From a virus: a stretch of 64,000 nucleotides of DNA. Within the stretch, counting starts at the first letter, position 1. Every line of letters begins with the position of its first letter. The notes beneath the pieces were generated by a model. It made no database searches. It was not told where the DNA came from and saw only the letters and a program-made list of their open reading frames with translations. This document shows positions 8,692-17,282 of this stretch, in pieces. The position numbers and the translations under genes are program-made. The stretch is from IMG/VR virus record IMGVR_UViG_3300010371_000037, positions 1 through 64,000 of that record; one strand, written 5' to 3'.

Positions 8692-9159
8692 ATGATCCGC
8701 AAAGAAGACTATCATCCAACTTATCAGCAAATTGTCATGGCTGAGGTGATTGACGCACATAGATCTGGGTTGAAAGAAGAGGGCATGTTGTTAAAGTTGA
8801 AACAGATGGGGCCAGATTTCTATCATGAGTTTGCAACATTGAATCTGTCTTTTGGTCGTGCGTCTGGTCACACAACATTCATCCAACAGAATGCTAGACC
8901 TAATGATATCATCATAGTATATAATGAATTCATGAGGGAATGTTTCATTCGAAATGGTCAGTTATCTTTTGACAGAAATCATATTGTTACTGTCAATGAA
9001 TTAGACAGAAAAGCAAGAGGCATCAAATTTGATAAGCCAATTATATGGATAGATGGTCAACGTGTTTATCATACTGTTCTTGAATCAAAGAACATAGCAG
9101 ATTACATTGGCTTTATTGAGAGAGTCTGCCCTGTTGAAATTATTGTTCTTGGCGAATGA
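8692..9159 (+). CDS. Hypothetical protein with a degenerate P-loop-like motif
   Basis: 155 residues. FGRASGHTTFIQQ (about residues 54-66) resembles a Walker A loop (GxxxxGKT) with His in place of Lys. IIIVYN and KPIIWIDG follow as possible core strands. This could be a cryptic nucleotide-binding fold with altered chemistry. It starts 3 bases after the preceding stop and overlaps the next gene in ATGA, so it is part of a coupled operon. No function assigned. Confidence 0.6.
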   Translation: MIRKEDYHPTYQQIVMAEVIDAHRSGLKEEGMLLKLKQMGPDFYHEFATLNLSFGRASGHTTFIQQNARPNDIIIVYNEFMRECFIRNGQLSFDRNHIVTVNELDRKARGIKFDKPIIWIDGQRVYHTVLESKNIADYIGFIERVCPVEIIVLGE

Positions 9160-9419
9160 CTCCTGATTTTACCAATGGTTGTTTTGAGTTTCTGGCAGGT
9201 GCAATGATTTTGAATCATTGTCGGGTACTTTATAAGAGCAAGGCAGTGGTTGGAGTTTCTAAATTCTCCACCTTGTTCTTTGTCTGTTGGGGATTTTGGA
9301 ACATGTTTTATTATCCTCATCTCAATCAGTATTGGAGTTTCAGTGGCGGTCTATTCGTCGTGTTGACCAATTTATTGTATGTATCTATGATGATGTATTA
9401 TTCAAGGAGACCAGTATGA
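9156..9419 (+). CDS. Small membrane protein of a type widespread in phages
   Basis: 87 residues with about three membrane segments (around 8-25, 34-52 and 61-80) separated by short loops (YYPHLNQYWSF). It starts in an ATGA overlap with the gene before it. Proteins of this pattern (TPDF.NG.FE, WG.WN.FYYPHL.Q.WSF.GG) are common in unrelated phages as far as I recall. Their function is not known to me. Confidence 0.65.
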   Translation: MTPDFTNGCFEFLAGAMILNHCRVLYKSKAVVGVSKFSTLFFVCWGFWNMFYYPHLNQYWSFSGGLFVVLTNLLYVSMMMYYSRRPV

Positions 9420-9778
9420 AAACTATTCGGTGCCCACGTGCGACAGGTCAGAAATGGTTGGAGGACTTGCGTTCTGGGAGATATGAACAAGGTGGTCGTC
9501 AACTAGCTTCTGGTTGTGGGCAATACTGCTGTTTGGGTGTTTTACAAATGGGTGCATCTGGGTGTGTAGAAAATGATGTATTTGGCCAAGCGGGTCAGTT
9601 GCCAAGTAAAGAATGGTTGGTTGACAATGGAATCACATTCTTGAGTTATGGCGGTGGTGAAAGCCGCACTCCATTTCTGCCCAAATTTGGAACAACTGCT
9701 GATGATGCCAATGACAGTGGGCACGACTTCTTTGAAATCGCAGATGCGATTGAAGACACCATTGAATACACGGATTGA
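9416..9778 (+). CDS. Conserved phage hypothetical protein (WLEDLRSG/YCCLGVLQ type)
   Basis: 120 residues. The ATG at 9416 has AAGGAG 7 bases upstream and overlaps the previous stop by 4 bases. The N-terminal signature QKWLEDLRSGRYEQG and SGCGQYCCLGVLQ is a pattern I associate with a widespread small phage protein of unknown role. The cysteine pair could bind metal or form a disulfide. The C-terminus is acidic (FFEIADAIED). Confidence 0.65.
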   Translation: MKTIRCPRATGQKWLEDLRSGRYEQGGRQLASGCGQYCCLGVLQMGASGCVENDVFGQAGQLPSKEWLVDNGITFLSYGGGESRTPFLPKFGTTADDANDSGHDFFEIADAIEDTIEYTD

Positions 9779-9779
9779 T

Positions 9780-10055
9780 ATGAAAATATACAGAGTGTTT
9801 CCTGACTATTCCTCAATCGTAACAGGCGTGTGGAATCAAATAGGAGAAGAACCTTACATCATTGACTATCCAACTCTTTTAGAGTGGGGAGCTTCACCAA
9901 AGACCATTTCTATATTGAAAGAAATGTGTTATGTATTCGATTTGGTAGATGAAAATCCTTCAGATGCGGAATTGGATTTCATCAGCTGGTGTATAGAAGA
10001 AGCAACCAGAAGATTGAATGATGAAACGGATTACAAATTTGAGACGATATCATGA
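9780..10055 (+). CDS. Hypothetical protein
   Basis: 91 residues starting MKIYRVFPDY at 9780, 2 bases after the previous stop. No strong ribosome site, so it is probably coupled. Acidic and aromatic, with no recognisable domain. The stop overlaps the next ATG (ATGA). Confidence 0.55.
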   Translation: MKIYRVFPDYSSIVTGVWNQIGEEPYIIDYPTLLEWGASPKTISILKEMCYVFDLVDENPSDAELDFISWCIEEATRRLNDETDYKFETIS

Positions 10056-10303
10056 AAATAGAGATCGTTAGATTCGACAATGGCCGATATGGTGTGCGTC
10101 GTAAAAAGTGGGCGTGGTTGTTTTTGGAATTCGAGTTTGAATTCTTAAAAACTAACTGTGAATGGGACATGTGCAGATACCCAAGTGTATCAGCAGCTTT
10201 TGATACTGCCGAGGAAGCAAAGAAAGCATTACAATCACGCATAGAACAAGAGAAGAGATTGGAACATCTTGGCAAAGATTTTGGTGAGGTGACTGATGCT
10301 TAA
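10052..10303 (+). CDS. Hypothetical protein, paralogue of the gene at 10745
   Basis: 83 residues. The start MKIEIVRFDNGRYGVRR closely parallels MKIVQFKNGKYAVRKG of the gene at 10745. Both continue with a hydrophobic strand and end in a helix (AEEAKKALQSRIEQE against VEEAEAAIKRYYERA). This suggests tandem duplication with two membrane-protein genes in between. Function unknown. Confidence 0.6.
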   Translation: MKIEIVRFDNGRYGVRRKKWAWLFLEFEFEFLKTNCEWDMCRYPSVSAAFDTAEEAKKALQSRIEQEKRLEHLGKDFGEVTDA

Positions 10304-10595
10304 AGAAATTGCTACTAAAGGTTATGGATACTATCTGACCCTCAAGATATTGAAATTGCTGTTTTATCCATTGCATCTCTTGTTGTGGATTGCATGGATG
10401 ATCATTTTGTCCATGTTTTATATTTTCATTAAGATGATTATCCTTTCATTTGAAATTTGGGAATCAACATCATCTGAATTCAAAATCATCTTTATTAATG
10501 GTAAGCATCTGAAAAATTTTAGTCGCAAATCCTACAATAGAATCTATGGTCCAGGAGCACAACCGCTGTCCCCAGTTGAGGTGCATCATGGATAA
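10296..10595 (+). CDS. Membrane protein
   Basis: 99 residues. A hydrophobic stretch from about residue 17 to 53 (LKILKLLFYPLHLLLWIAWM and IILSMFYIFIKMIIL) makes one long or two short membrane helices. A polar C-terminus follows. It overlaps both neighbours by 8 bases. Function unknown. Confidence 0.55.
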   Translation: MLKEIATKGYGYYLTLKILKLLFYPLHLLLWIAWMIILSMFYIFIKMIILSFEIWESTSSEFKIIFINGKHLKNFSRKSYNRIYGPGAQPLSPVEVHHG

Positions 10596-10764
10596 GAACA
10601 AAATTATAGCATTATTTACATTCTTGGGTTTTGTTACTCTTATATGTCTGCCCAAAATAGCATTCATAGTTTTTGCAACTCTTGCGATCATCATATGTCT
10701 TTTGGGTATCTACATGTGTATATATTTTGCAATCAAGGAATTCAATGAAGATCGTACAGTTTAA
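10588..10764 (+). CDS. Small two-helix membrane protein
   Basis: 58 residues from the ATG at 10588, just after GAGGTGCATC. Nearly all of residues 6-50 are hydrophobic (LFTFLGFVTLICL and AFIVFATLAIIICLLGIY), giving two membrane helices. It overlaps the previous gene by 8 bases and the next by 20. Size and topology would fit a small holin-like or anchor protein, but it is not near lysis genes. Confidence 0.55.
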   Translation: MDKNKIIALFTFLGFVTLICLPKIAFIVFATLAIIICLLGIYMCIYFAIKEFNEDRTV

Positions 10765-11032
10765 AAATGGCAAGTATGCTGTCAGGAAGGGATGGTTAGA
10801 CCATAGATTCCTGCTCGCAAACAGGAATGATTTGTATTTCACGTTCGTGATGCTTCCTTCAGAAGACTCAGAAGTAACCGTGAACAGTGTAGAGGAAGCT
10901 GAAGCTGCCATTAAAAGATACTATGAAAGAGCACGTGCGCTAAGAGATAATGGTAAGCCAGTAAAAAAGACTAAGACTTCTTCTCATGATCCATGGTGGA
11001 AAAAAAGAACAGACAGCACAGGTATAGAATGA
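10745..11032 (+). CDS. Hypothetical protein, paralogue of the gene at 10052
   Basis: 95 residues beginning MKIVQFKNGKYAVRKG. It shares the N-terminal strand and the C-terminal helical pattern with the gene at 10052. The C-terminus is basic and ends WWKKRTDSTGIE. It overlaps the next gene in an ATGATG context. Function unknown. Confidence 0.6.
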   Translation: MKIVQFKNGKYAVRKGWLDHRFLLANRNDLYFTFVMLPSEDSEVTVNSVEEAEAAIKRYYERARALRDNGKPVKKTKTSSHDPWWKKRTDSTGIE

Positions 11033-11208
11033 TGGCCAATCAACTTATCACAAGTCTTCAAGCAGAATATGTAAATTTGCTTCGGGAAATTGAGAAGTTG
11101 AGGAAGGAATATGAAGTGAAGGCCGCGACGTTAGAGAGGATTGGTTTCTTGTTGAATCAAGAAGACAAGCTGCGAGCAATCAGAGAGCGTAAGCTTAACA
11201 ATCATTAA
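11029..11208 (+). CDS. Short coiled-coil protein
   Basis: 59 residues, almost entirely a heptad helix (QAEYVNLLREIEKLRKEYEV). It starts at 11029, with an alternative ATG at 11032, overlapping the previous stop. It is the last gene of the rightward cluster; leftward genes follow. Function unknown. Confidence 0.5.
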   Translation: MMANQLITSLQAEYVNLLREIEKLRKEYEVKAATLERIGFLLNQEDKLRAIRERKLNNH

Positions 11209-11281
11209 AATTTGATTCTATCAGAAATCACCTGAAAATTATTCAATAAACTCAATAACTTACAACCAACTATTTTTGATG

Positions 11282-11340
11282 ATTTTCCTGAAGCTACAAA
11301 CCCTTGACTCATGCTTAAATCAGCGAAAAATCAAAGATTC
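11282..11340 (+). repeat. Conserved non-coding element, copy A
   Basis: The core AGCTACAAACCCTTG (11292-11306) continues as CTTAAA..AGC.AAA.ATCAAAGAT. It recurs on the opposite strand at 41540-41602. Outside these two intergenic places I see no other copy. Confidence 0.6.
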
Positions 11341-11347
11341 TATAATG

Positions 11348-11374
11348 ATCCCGACTTGCGTCGGGATTTAATTT
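11348..11374. terminator. Bidirectional terminator between convergent genes
   Basis: An 8-bp stem ATCCCGAC/GTCGGGAT with a TTGC loop, followed by TTAATTT. It lies between the rightward gene ending at 11208 and the leftward gene ending at 11368. Confidence 0.7.
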
Positions 11375-11637
11375 ATAGGTATGGGCCAGTAGATTCTTTT
11401 GTCTAAATCATCTGAAGCCATGCTTTCAGCATAGAGCAACTCTTTGTGTCTCCATGTTCTTAGACGTTTCCATGCTATGGTTAGATGACGTCTTTCATCA
11501 TCCTTCATACGATGTTCAGGCACATGTTGTGACACTCGAGATAGGGAGCCATCTTCATAATTCCATTCAAGGTTGCAAATAACGCCAATAGATGTGGGGT
11601 CCTTCGCTATCCAATGATGAAATTTGGTGGCTTTCAA
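11368..11637 (-). CDS. Leftward hypothetical protein (TTG start)
   Basis: 89 residues with basic and aromatic content (HLTIAWKRLRTWRHKELLYAESM). The start codon appears to be TTG, sharing bases with the stop of the upstream leftward gene (ATTGA), so it is translationally coupled. No domain recognised. Confidence 0.6.
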   Translation of the reverse strand: MKATKFHHWIAKDPTSIGVICNLEWNYEDGSLSRVSQHVPEHRMKDDERRHLTIAWKRLRTWRHKELLYAESMASDDLDKRIYWPIPIN

Positions 11638-11837
11638 TCAATCTTCTCCCAACGGAAACCTAGAAAGACTTTCTGTAACCAGCGATTGAATCGGTTAGGC
11701 TCTTTATCTTGTACAATATTTATAGCAAACCCATCGACAATCCACACTCTGTAGGTGTATTTTGGGTTTCTGCACACTCTGACAAAAGCTTCTGAATCCT
11801 CAATAGGGAGTGCCCATGGATCTTCTTGTTTGTTCAT
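11634..11837 (-). CDS. Leftward conserved phage hypothetical protein
   Basis: 67 residues. The ATG at 11837 is preferred because AAAGG lies upstream. It ends with NRFNRWLQKVFLGFRWEKI, a phrase common in small phage proteins. It forms a two-gene leftward operon with the gene at 11368, the only minus-strand block in the first 37 kb. Confidence 0.65.
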   Translation of the reverse strand: MNKQEDPWALPIEDSEAFVRVCRNPKYTYRVWIVDGFAINIVQDKEPNRFNRWLQKVFLGFRWEKID

Positions 11838-11861
11838 TTTCAACCTTTTCTACCAGAATCC

Positions 11862-11868
11862 CTAAATA
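11862..11868 (+). promoter_or_regulatory. T4-like late promoter box CTAAATA
   Basis: CCTAAATAGTATGACCGCAA is followed by GGAATTCAAATA just before the ATG at 11893. It probably drives the following gene and the spanin genes. Confidence 0.45.
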
Positions 11869-11892
11869 GTATGACCGCAAGGAATTCAAATA

Positions 11893-12177
11893 ATGGCTCC
11901 TAGAAAATTCTTTCTGAAAGAAGATGACGTGGCTGTAAACAATGTTGGCTCTGGCCATATTGCTGGGGCATACAGTGATCCGCCCATGTTTCCTGCAGCA
12001 CGCAAGAAATACATTCAACAAAATGACGCGAAGAGTCTTTCGCATGGTATGGAAGATGCCTACCGTGTTGACGCCATTAAACATTCTCCTAAACACCATA
12101 TGGAACATGCCAAACAGCTTTTAGACAGAATTAACGCGACATTGTTTCATGGAATATCTAGACACCCAGAGAAATAA
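11893..12177 (+). CDS. Hypothetical late protein
   Basis: 94 residues behind a late promoter box with AAGGA upstream. It contains NNVGSGHIAGAY near residue 16 and a His-rich C-terminal helix (KHSPKHHMEHAKQLLDRI). Likely a virion or late-stage protein from context. The next gene (i-spanin) starts 1 base after its stop. Confidence 0.6.
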   Translation: MAPRKFFLKEDDVAVNNVGSGHIAGAYSDPPMFPAARKKYIQQNDAKSLSHGMEDAYRVDAIKHSPKHHMEHAKQLLDRINATLFHGISRHPEK

Positions 12178-12178
12178 T

Positions 12179-12601
12179 ATGAAACTTCCATTTGGCATTG
12201 CATCATTCTTTTCAACGTTTTGGGTTAAGTTTGCTCTCATTTTAGCGATAATTGCAGGATTGTTATTTGGTGGCTACAAAGTCGGTTACATGGTGCGTGA
12301 TAGGACTGCTCTCCAAGAACAGCAGAAGATAGCTCAAAAAGCAGTTGTTGATGCAAACAACTACAAAAAACAAATTCAAGATCTACTAACAAAACAACAT
12401 GGCCTATCATCAGAACTAGACCAAGCTTTGACGGAAAATCAAAAAGTGGTGACACAATATGTTACGAAAACTCTCATTAAAACTATTCATGATAGTCCTG
12501 ATGACTACAAGTGCCCTGTTCCTGCTTCAGGGATGTCAGTCCTCGCCAATCAGGCTACAGAACTCAACAATATCCGCAGAGGATCTAGTAAAGTCCACTG
12601 A
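12179..12601 (+). CDS. Rz: i-spanin (Rz-like)
   Basis: 140 residues from the ATG at 12179. It has an N-terminal membrane anchor (about residues 14-36, FALILAIIAGLLFGGYKVGY), then a periplasmic coiled coil (EQQKIAQKAVVDANNYKKQI through ALTENQKVVT). This is the usual inner-membrane spanin subunit. The o-spanin gene overlaps its 3' half in another frame (from 12459), a classical embedded or overlapping Rz/Rz1 arrangement. Spanins fuse inner and outer membranes at the last step of lysis in Gram-negative hosts. Confidence 0.85.
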   Translation: MKLPFGIASFFSTFWVKFALILAIIAGLLFGGYKVGYMVRDRTALQEQQKIAQKAVVDANNYKKQIQDLLTKQHGLSSELDQALTENQKVVTQYVTKTLIKTIHDSPDDYKCPVPASGMSVLANQATELNNIRRGSSKVH

Positions 12602-12818
12602 TCCACGTTTATTGGATAGATGTCCAGAGTTGCCAGTACCAGCTTCATCAGTGACTCCTACCTCAGAATTGTTGCCTATGTATGGTTCTTTGCAAGGACA
12701 GTATAATTCCTGTGCTATAAAGGATGATTGCTTAATTGCCGTGATAACAGGGGAAACAATTTGTTTCCAACCAGGAAAAGAAAATGGTCAAAGTGGTAAC
12801 AGCTCAACAAAAAACTAG
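12459..12818 (+). CDS. Rz1: o-spanin lipoprotein (Rz1-like)
   Basis: 119 residues starting inside Rz in a different frame. The signal peptide ends in lipobox LLQGC, so Cys26 would be lipidated and anchored in the outer membrane. The mature part contains Pro-rich stretches (RCPELPVPASSVTPT), as expected of o-spanins, though it is longer than lambda Rz1. It extends beyond the Rz stop and overlaps the next gene by 35 bases. Confidence 0.85.
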   Translation: MLRKLSLKLFMIVLMTTSALFLLQGCQSSPIRLQNSTISAEDLVKSTDPRLLDRCPELPVPASSVTPTSELLPMYGSLQGQYNSCAIKDDCLIAVITGETICFQPGKENGQSGNSSTKN

Positions 12819-13449
12819 GAAAAAAGTTGTGAAAAAAGAAGACATAGCTGTTATATCTCTATCCAACCGCATGACCGGAATTGAAGTCACCACAGCGACG
12901 ATAGCTGACGATGTTAAGCATCACCAAGAATCTATTGATAAGTTATCTGAAATCTCGGCTGGTATCAAAGAGATGCTGGCTGCTCAAGAGAACCGCATTC
13001 AAACACAAGAAAATTCAAGCACACTTCTTTATGATCTGGCTGAAAAGCGTCGTGAAGAATATTTGGCTAATGCTGAAAAGGTAAATACCAAATTTGAAAC
13101 TCTTGCTAAAGAGTTACATGGGGTCTTGGAAAAAGTGTCTGAAGAACGTCGCACAGATACAGCTTCTTTGGTCGAGAGCTTTCGTAGGGAGCTTTCACAG
13201 AACAGCAAAGAATTAGAAACATCTGTTGGTCGTGTAGAAAAAGAAGTGCAGAAGTTTGTGATGGAAGAAAGAGAAAATTCTAGACTTAGAAAGGAAGAAG
13301 CCAATAGCACTCACAAAGACTTAGATAAAAGAATAAAGGTACTTGAGCGTTCTAAATGGATTGGTATGGGCATCTTGCTTGTGATAGTTACACTGTTCAA
13401 ATTCATCAACCTGTCTAGCATCATGTTGTTGTTGCAGCATATTCATTGA
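12784..13449 (+). CDS. Coiled-coil protein with C-terminal membrane anchor
   Basis: 221 residues. The basic N-terminus (QQKTRKKVVKKED) is followed by a long coiled coil (about residues 40-190, many Glu/Lys heptads) and a C-terminal membrane helix (WIGMGILLVIVTLFKFI). It is tail-anchored. It overlaps the o-spanin gene by 35 bases and has an AGGA site. Function unknown. The link to the spanin genes suggests an envelope role. Confidence 0.65.
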   Translation: MVKVVTAQQKTRKKVVKKEDIAVISLSNRMTGIEVTTATIADDVKHHQESIDKLSEISAGIKEMLAAQENRIQTQENSSTLLYDLAEKRREEYLANAEKVNTKFETLAKELHGVLEKVSEERRTDTASLVESFRRELSQNSKELETSVGRVEKEVQKFVMEERENSRLRKEEANSTHKDLDKRIKVLERSKWIGMGILLVIVTLFKFINLSSIMLLLQHIH

Positions 13450-13479
13450 TTTTGAAAGCCTTCGGGCTACAATAGTCAA

Positions 13480-14499
13480 ATGATATGGCTTGAATGCAAA
13501 TATGCTAACCTTCTGGGTTCTCATCTTGCTCTGTTCAAACAGAGGAAGCATAATCCCTATCTAGCTACTTTCCGCTGTCCAATTTGTGGAGATAGTCAAC
13601 ATAACAAACTGAAGACCAGAGGCTACATCTTTCAGCATTCACAACATTTGTTTGTGTATTGCCATAATTGTAACTATTCTGCTTCTTTCCGCAAATTCCT
13701 GAAACACCAGAACACGTATCTCTATGATGAGTTTGCATTAGAGTTATTCAAAGAGAACGCACATGGTCAGCCTATCACTGAAGTAGAGGAAGTCTTTGCT
13801 ACACCTGTCCCAGTTAAATCAAGAACAGTCGACAAGATGGGTCTATTTGATCTTGTTGTTCCTTCCATTACATCTCCATCTCTAACACATTATCTGAAAC
13901 AAAGGAAAATCCCTGAAAACAAATGGAAACATATCTTTTACACGGATGACTTCCCTCTGTTAGTTAAGAAAGTGTTTCCTGAGAAGTATATTTCAGAAAC
14001 AAAACATCATCGCCTTGTGATACCATTCTATGATCCTTCTGGTAAGGAAGTGGTTGGTATTTGCGCTAGAACTTTACCAGATGCTGATCCAATGACGCAC
14101 AAACGCTACTATTCAATCAGTCATCCTGGTTATCCAAAATTATGGAAACCAAATGATCTAGACTTGACAAAGACTGTGTATGTTACAGAAGGAGTCATGG
14201 ATGGTTTCTTTCTGGACAATGCTGTATCAATGCTCGGTTCCAATATTGATACAGGCGTGTTAAGATCAATGTTCAATGATTTTGTTATGATCTTTGATTG
14301 CGAACCCCGGAACAAGCAGATCGTTGAACAGATGGAAAGAAAAGTTAAAGAAGGTTGTAAGATAGTAGTTTGGAACAACAGAACAAAAGGTAAAGATCTA
14401 AACGAGATGGCGTTGAACAATTATTTTCCAGACTTGAAGAGTAGAACATTTTCTGGATTAGAAGCGCTATTAAATATCACCGCATGGAAAAAGGTTTAA
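13480..14499 (+). CDS. 61: DNA primase, T4 gp61-like
   Basis: 339 residues. The N-terminal zinc ribbon uses Cys33, Cys36, Cys61 and Cys64 (CPICGDS and CHNCNYS). A TOPRIM-like core follows, with VYVTEGVMDGFF (acidic Glu) around residue 232 and FDCEPRNKQ later. The family makes the RNA primers for lagging-strand synthesis together with the gp41 helicase. The helicase is not in this window. It is followed 15 bases later by nrdA with its own AGAAGGTC site. Confidence 0.88.
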   Translation: MIWLECKYANLLGSHLALFKQRKHNPYLATFRCPICGDSQHNKLKTRGYIFQHSQHLFVYCHNCNYSASFRKFLKHQNTYLYDEFALELFKENAHGQPITEVEEVFATPVPVKSRTVDKMGLFDLVVPSITSPSLTHYLKQRKIPENKWKHIFYTDDFPLLVKKVFPEKYISETKHHRLVIPFYDPSGKEVVGICARTLPDADPMTHKRYYSISHPGYPKLWKPNDLDLTKTVYVTEGVMDGFFLDNAVSMLGSNIDTGVLRSMFNDFVMIFDCEPRNKQIVEQMERKVKEGCKIVVWNNRTKGKDLNEMALNNYFPDLKSRTFSGLEALLNITAWKKV

Positions 14500-14514
14500 C
14501 AAAGAAGGTCAATA

Positions 14515-16770
14515 ATGCTTGTTACTAAAAGAAATGGCGAAACTGAAACACTTGATTTGGAGAAAATGCATAGAGTTGTGATAGAAGCATGCGAAGGAAT
14601 TTCAGGAGTATCACCATCAGAAGTTGAAATTGCTTCTAATTTGAAGCTCTACAATAAGATCAAAACAGCAGACATTCAGGAAACATTGATAAAGTCAGCT
14701 GCGAACCTCATAAGCGAAGATGCACCCAACTATCAATATGTTGCTGGCAGACTAGTAAGTTATCATATCAGAAAGGAAGTATTCAATGGCGACCCTATCC
14801 CTGATATTTTGACGCACGTGAAGAAAGTTGTTGATCTTGGTTTTTATGATAAACAACTCTTAACCATGTATGATGAAAATGAATGGTCACAAATGAATAA
14901 GTGGATTGATCATGGGAAAGATGATAAATTCACGTATGCTGCAATGGAAGTATGGAGAAGCAAATACTTAGTCAGAAACAGAATCAAGAATCAAATATTG
15001 GAGACTCCGCAGTTTGCTTACATGTTGATTGCAGCGTTTTTCTTCCACAGGTATCCCAAAGAAACAAGGATGCAATGGGTTAAACGCTTCTATGATGGAT
15101 TGTCAAATTTCGTCATAGCACTTCCAACTCCTATTCTTGCAGGTGTTAGGACCACCAATCGCCAATTTTCATCCTGCACATTGATTGACGCAGATGATTC
15201 ATTGGATTCTATCTTTGCTGTGGCGCAAGCTGTTGGGTTGTATGTGGCTAATCGTGCTGGTATTGGCATCAATGGTGGGCGGATCAGAGCAATTGGTTCT
15301 AAGATCAGGAATGGTGAAGCCTACTCAACAGGTGTTATTCCATTCTATAGAGTTTGGGAGTCAGCCATACGTTCTTGCCATCAAGGTGGACTGCGTTCAG
15401 GTAGTGGTACATTATATGCGCCATTCTGGCATTATGAGATTGAAGATATTCTTGTCTTGAAGAACAACAAAGGAACGGATGATAACAGACTGCGGCATGT
15501 TGATTGGACCATTCAATTCAACAAATTGGCATATGAGAGACTGATCAATGGATCATTCATCACATTGTTTGATCCGAATGATGTTCCTGATCTTTACGAG
15601 GCATTCTTCCGTGATGAGAATGAATTCAAACAGCTTTATGAAGCTGCTGAGCGAAAGACGTCTATCCGCAAGAAGAAAATTCCCGCACTAGAATTGTTTT
15701 CCAAATTCGTTCAGGAACGCAAAGGTACTGGTCGTGTGTATCTCATGAATGTTGATCATGCTAACAAGCATGGTGCTTTCAAACCAGAGGTTGCTCCAGT
15801 CAAGATGAGCAATCTGTGTACTGAAATTTTACTACCAACCAAGCCCCTTCATAAGATAGATGATCCTGAAGCTGAGATTGCATTGTGTATTCTTGGTTCC
15901 GTGAATTTGGCTGCTATTAAATGCCCTGAAGACTTCAAAGAGCCTTGTGAGTTATTGGTTAGGGCATTGGATGAGTTGATTGACTTCCAAACCTATCCGG
16001 TCAAAGCTGCTGAAAGATCAGCAACCAAACGTCGTACACTTGGAATTGGTATCAACAACTTGGCTTACTGGTTGGCCAAAAATGATTTGACTTACCAAGG
16101 TATCACGACTGAAGGATTGATGAAAGTTGATGAATTGATGGAAGCATTCAACTACCATCTTGTAAAGACTTCCGCTGATCTCGCACTTGAGAAAGGCCCA
16201 TGTGAGTTCTGGAAAGATACGAAATATTCAAAGGGATTGGTTGCGCTTGATACTTATAAAAAGGACGTCGACACCTTGGTTAGACGCAATCCTAACTACA
16301 ACTGGGATGAATTGAGGGAACAACTCAAGAAAACAGGTATCAGAAATTCCACTTTAGCTGCTATTATGCCGAGTGAGACAAACAGTCTGTTGATCAATGC
16401 TACCAATGGCGTTGAACCACCACGTGCTTTGGTTTCAATCAAACAGTCCAAAGATGGTGTTGTTTCTCAAGTTGTTCCTGAAATTTACCGTCTGAAGAAC
16501 AAATATGACTTGCTCTGGGAACAGAAGTCTCCAGAGGGATATCTCAAGATCATGGCTGTATTGGAAAAATGGATTGATCAAGCTATTTCAGTGAATACCA
16601 GCTATAATCCAATATACTATCCAAACAACGAAATCCCCATGTCGGAGATGTTGAATCATATCTTGTTCTGTTACAAGATGGGCATACCCACCCTGTACTA
16701 TTGTAACACATATGATGGTGCTGGTGAGGTTGAAATTTCACAAACGGAGTGCGAATCATGCAAACTATGA
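14515..16770 (+). CDS. nrdA: Ribonucleoside-diphosphate reductase large subunit (class Ia)
   Basis: 751 residues, full length. It has an N-terminal ATP-cone (MLVTKRNGETETLDLEK onward) and the catalytic barrel. The barrel carries the active-site cysteines in SSCTLID (about residue 222), NLCTEI (Asn-Cys-Glu triad) and IALCILGSVN. The C-terminal redox tail ends CESCKL, the shuttle that is re-reduced by glutaredoxin. The enzyme turns NDPs into dNDPs for phage DNA synthesis. The partner NrdB is not in the window. A glutaredoxin gene is at 44660 and ThyX and dUTPase complete a dTTP supply route. Confidence 0.95.
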   Translation: MLVTKRNGETETLDLEKMHRVVIEACEGISGVSPSEVEIASNLKLYNKIKTADIQETLIKSAANLISEDAPNYQYVAGRLVSYHIRKEVFNGDPIPDILTHVKKVVDLGFYDKQLLTMYDENEWSQMNKWIDHGKDDKFTYAAMEVWRSKYLVRNRIKNQILETPQFAYMLIAAFFFHRYPKETRMQWVKRFYDGLSNFVIALPTPILAGVRTTNRQFSSCTLIDADDSLDSIFAVAQAVGLYVANRAGIGINGGRIRAIGSKIRNGEAYSTGVIPFYRVWESAIRSCHQGGLRSGSGTLYAPFWHYEIEDILVLKNNKGTDDNRLRHVDWTIQFNKLAYERLINGSFITLFDPNDVPDLYEAFFRDENEFKQLYEAAERKTSIRKKKIPALELFSKFVQERKGTGRVYLMNVDHANKHGAFKPEVAPVKMSNLCTEILLPTKPLHKIDDPEAEIALCILGSVNLAAIKCPEDFKEPCELLVRALDELIDFQTYPVKAAERSATKRRTLGIGINNLAYWLAKNDLTYQGITTEGLMKVDELMEAFNYHLVKTSADLALEKGPCEFWKDTKYSKGLVALDTYKKDVDTLVRRNPNYNWDELREQLKKTGIRNSTLAAIMPSETNSLLINATNGVEPPRALVSIKQSKDGVVSQVVPEIYRLKNKYDLLWEQKSPEGYLKIMAVLEKWIDQAISVNTSYNPIYYPNNEIPMSEMLNHILFCYKMGIPTLYYCNTYDGAGEVEISQTECESCKL

Positions 16771-17033
16771 AGAAGTTGACTGATAAGCAAATTATTGAAT
16801 TTGCTATGAAATTTTGTGATGAAGGTTGCCGTTCCATTGTGGAATGTGGCTGTGTAGCAGAAGTCAGACCTCGTGCCAAAGCACTTTATCAGTATAATTC
16901 AAAGGATGTGGATAAGTTCATGATCAAAGACGTGAAGTCCGCTCTTCTGTATTTGCGTTCAAGAGCTCCTGATCTGCTTCCTTTCGTCATGACTGAAAAG
17001 GAAGGATGGATTTGGTTCGATCCAAGGAAATAA
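16758..17033 (+). CDS. Hypothetical protein overlapping nrdA
   Basis: 91 residues from the ATG at 16758, which has GGAG 9 bases upstream. A second ATG at 16767 overlaps the nrdA stop as ATGA. Cys-rich centre (FCDEGCRSIVECGCVAEV) and C-terminal WIWFDPRK. It could bind metal. No family recognised. Confidence 0.6.
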   Translation: MQTMKKLTDKQIIEFAMKFCDEGCRSIVECGCVAEVRPRAKALYQYNSKDVDKFMIKDVKSALLYLRSRAPDLLPFVMTEKEGWIWFDPRK

Positions 17034-17034
17034 A

Positions 17035-17274
17035 ATGCCAACATATCAATTTGAAAATATACAAACAGGTGAAGTTCAAGAATTTCACATGAAGATCAGT
17101 GAGTTAGATGAATTTAAAGCTAACAATCTTCAACTGAAACAAGTCCATCTGACTCCTTTCGAGATAGGTGACACCATACGTATGGGTATCAAGAAGCCTG
17201 ATCAAAGTTTCCGAGAACTTTTGAAACACATTCACGGTAAAGTTGGTGGAAATCATCGCTATCATCATAATTAA
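17035..17274 (+). CDS. FmdB-like phage protein without zinc cysteines
   Basis: 79 residues. The start MPTYQFENIQTGEVQEF and the end GMGIKKPDQSFRELLKHIHG-like region fit a small protein common in T4-like phages. Its first strand looks like the FmdB zinc-ribbon family (MPTYxFRC), but here the cysteines are absent. Function unknown. Confidence 0.65.
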   Translation: MPTYQFENIQTGEVQEFHMKISELDEFKANNLQLKQVHLTPFEIGDTIRMGIKKPDQSFRELLKHIHGKVGGNHRYHHN

Positions 17275-17282
17275 GGTGAATC

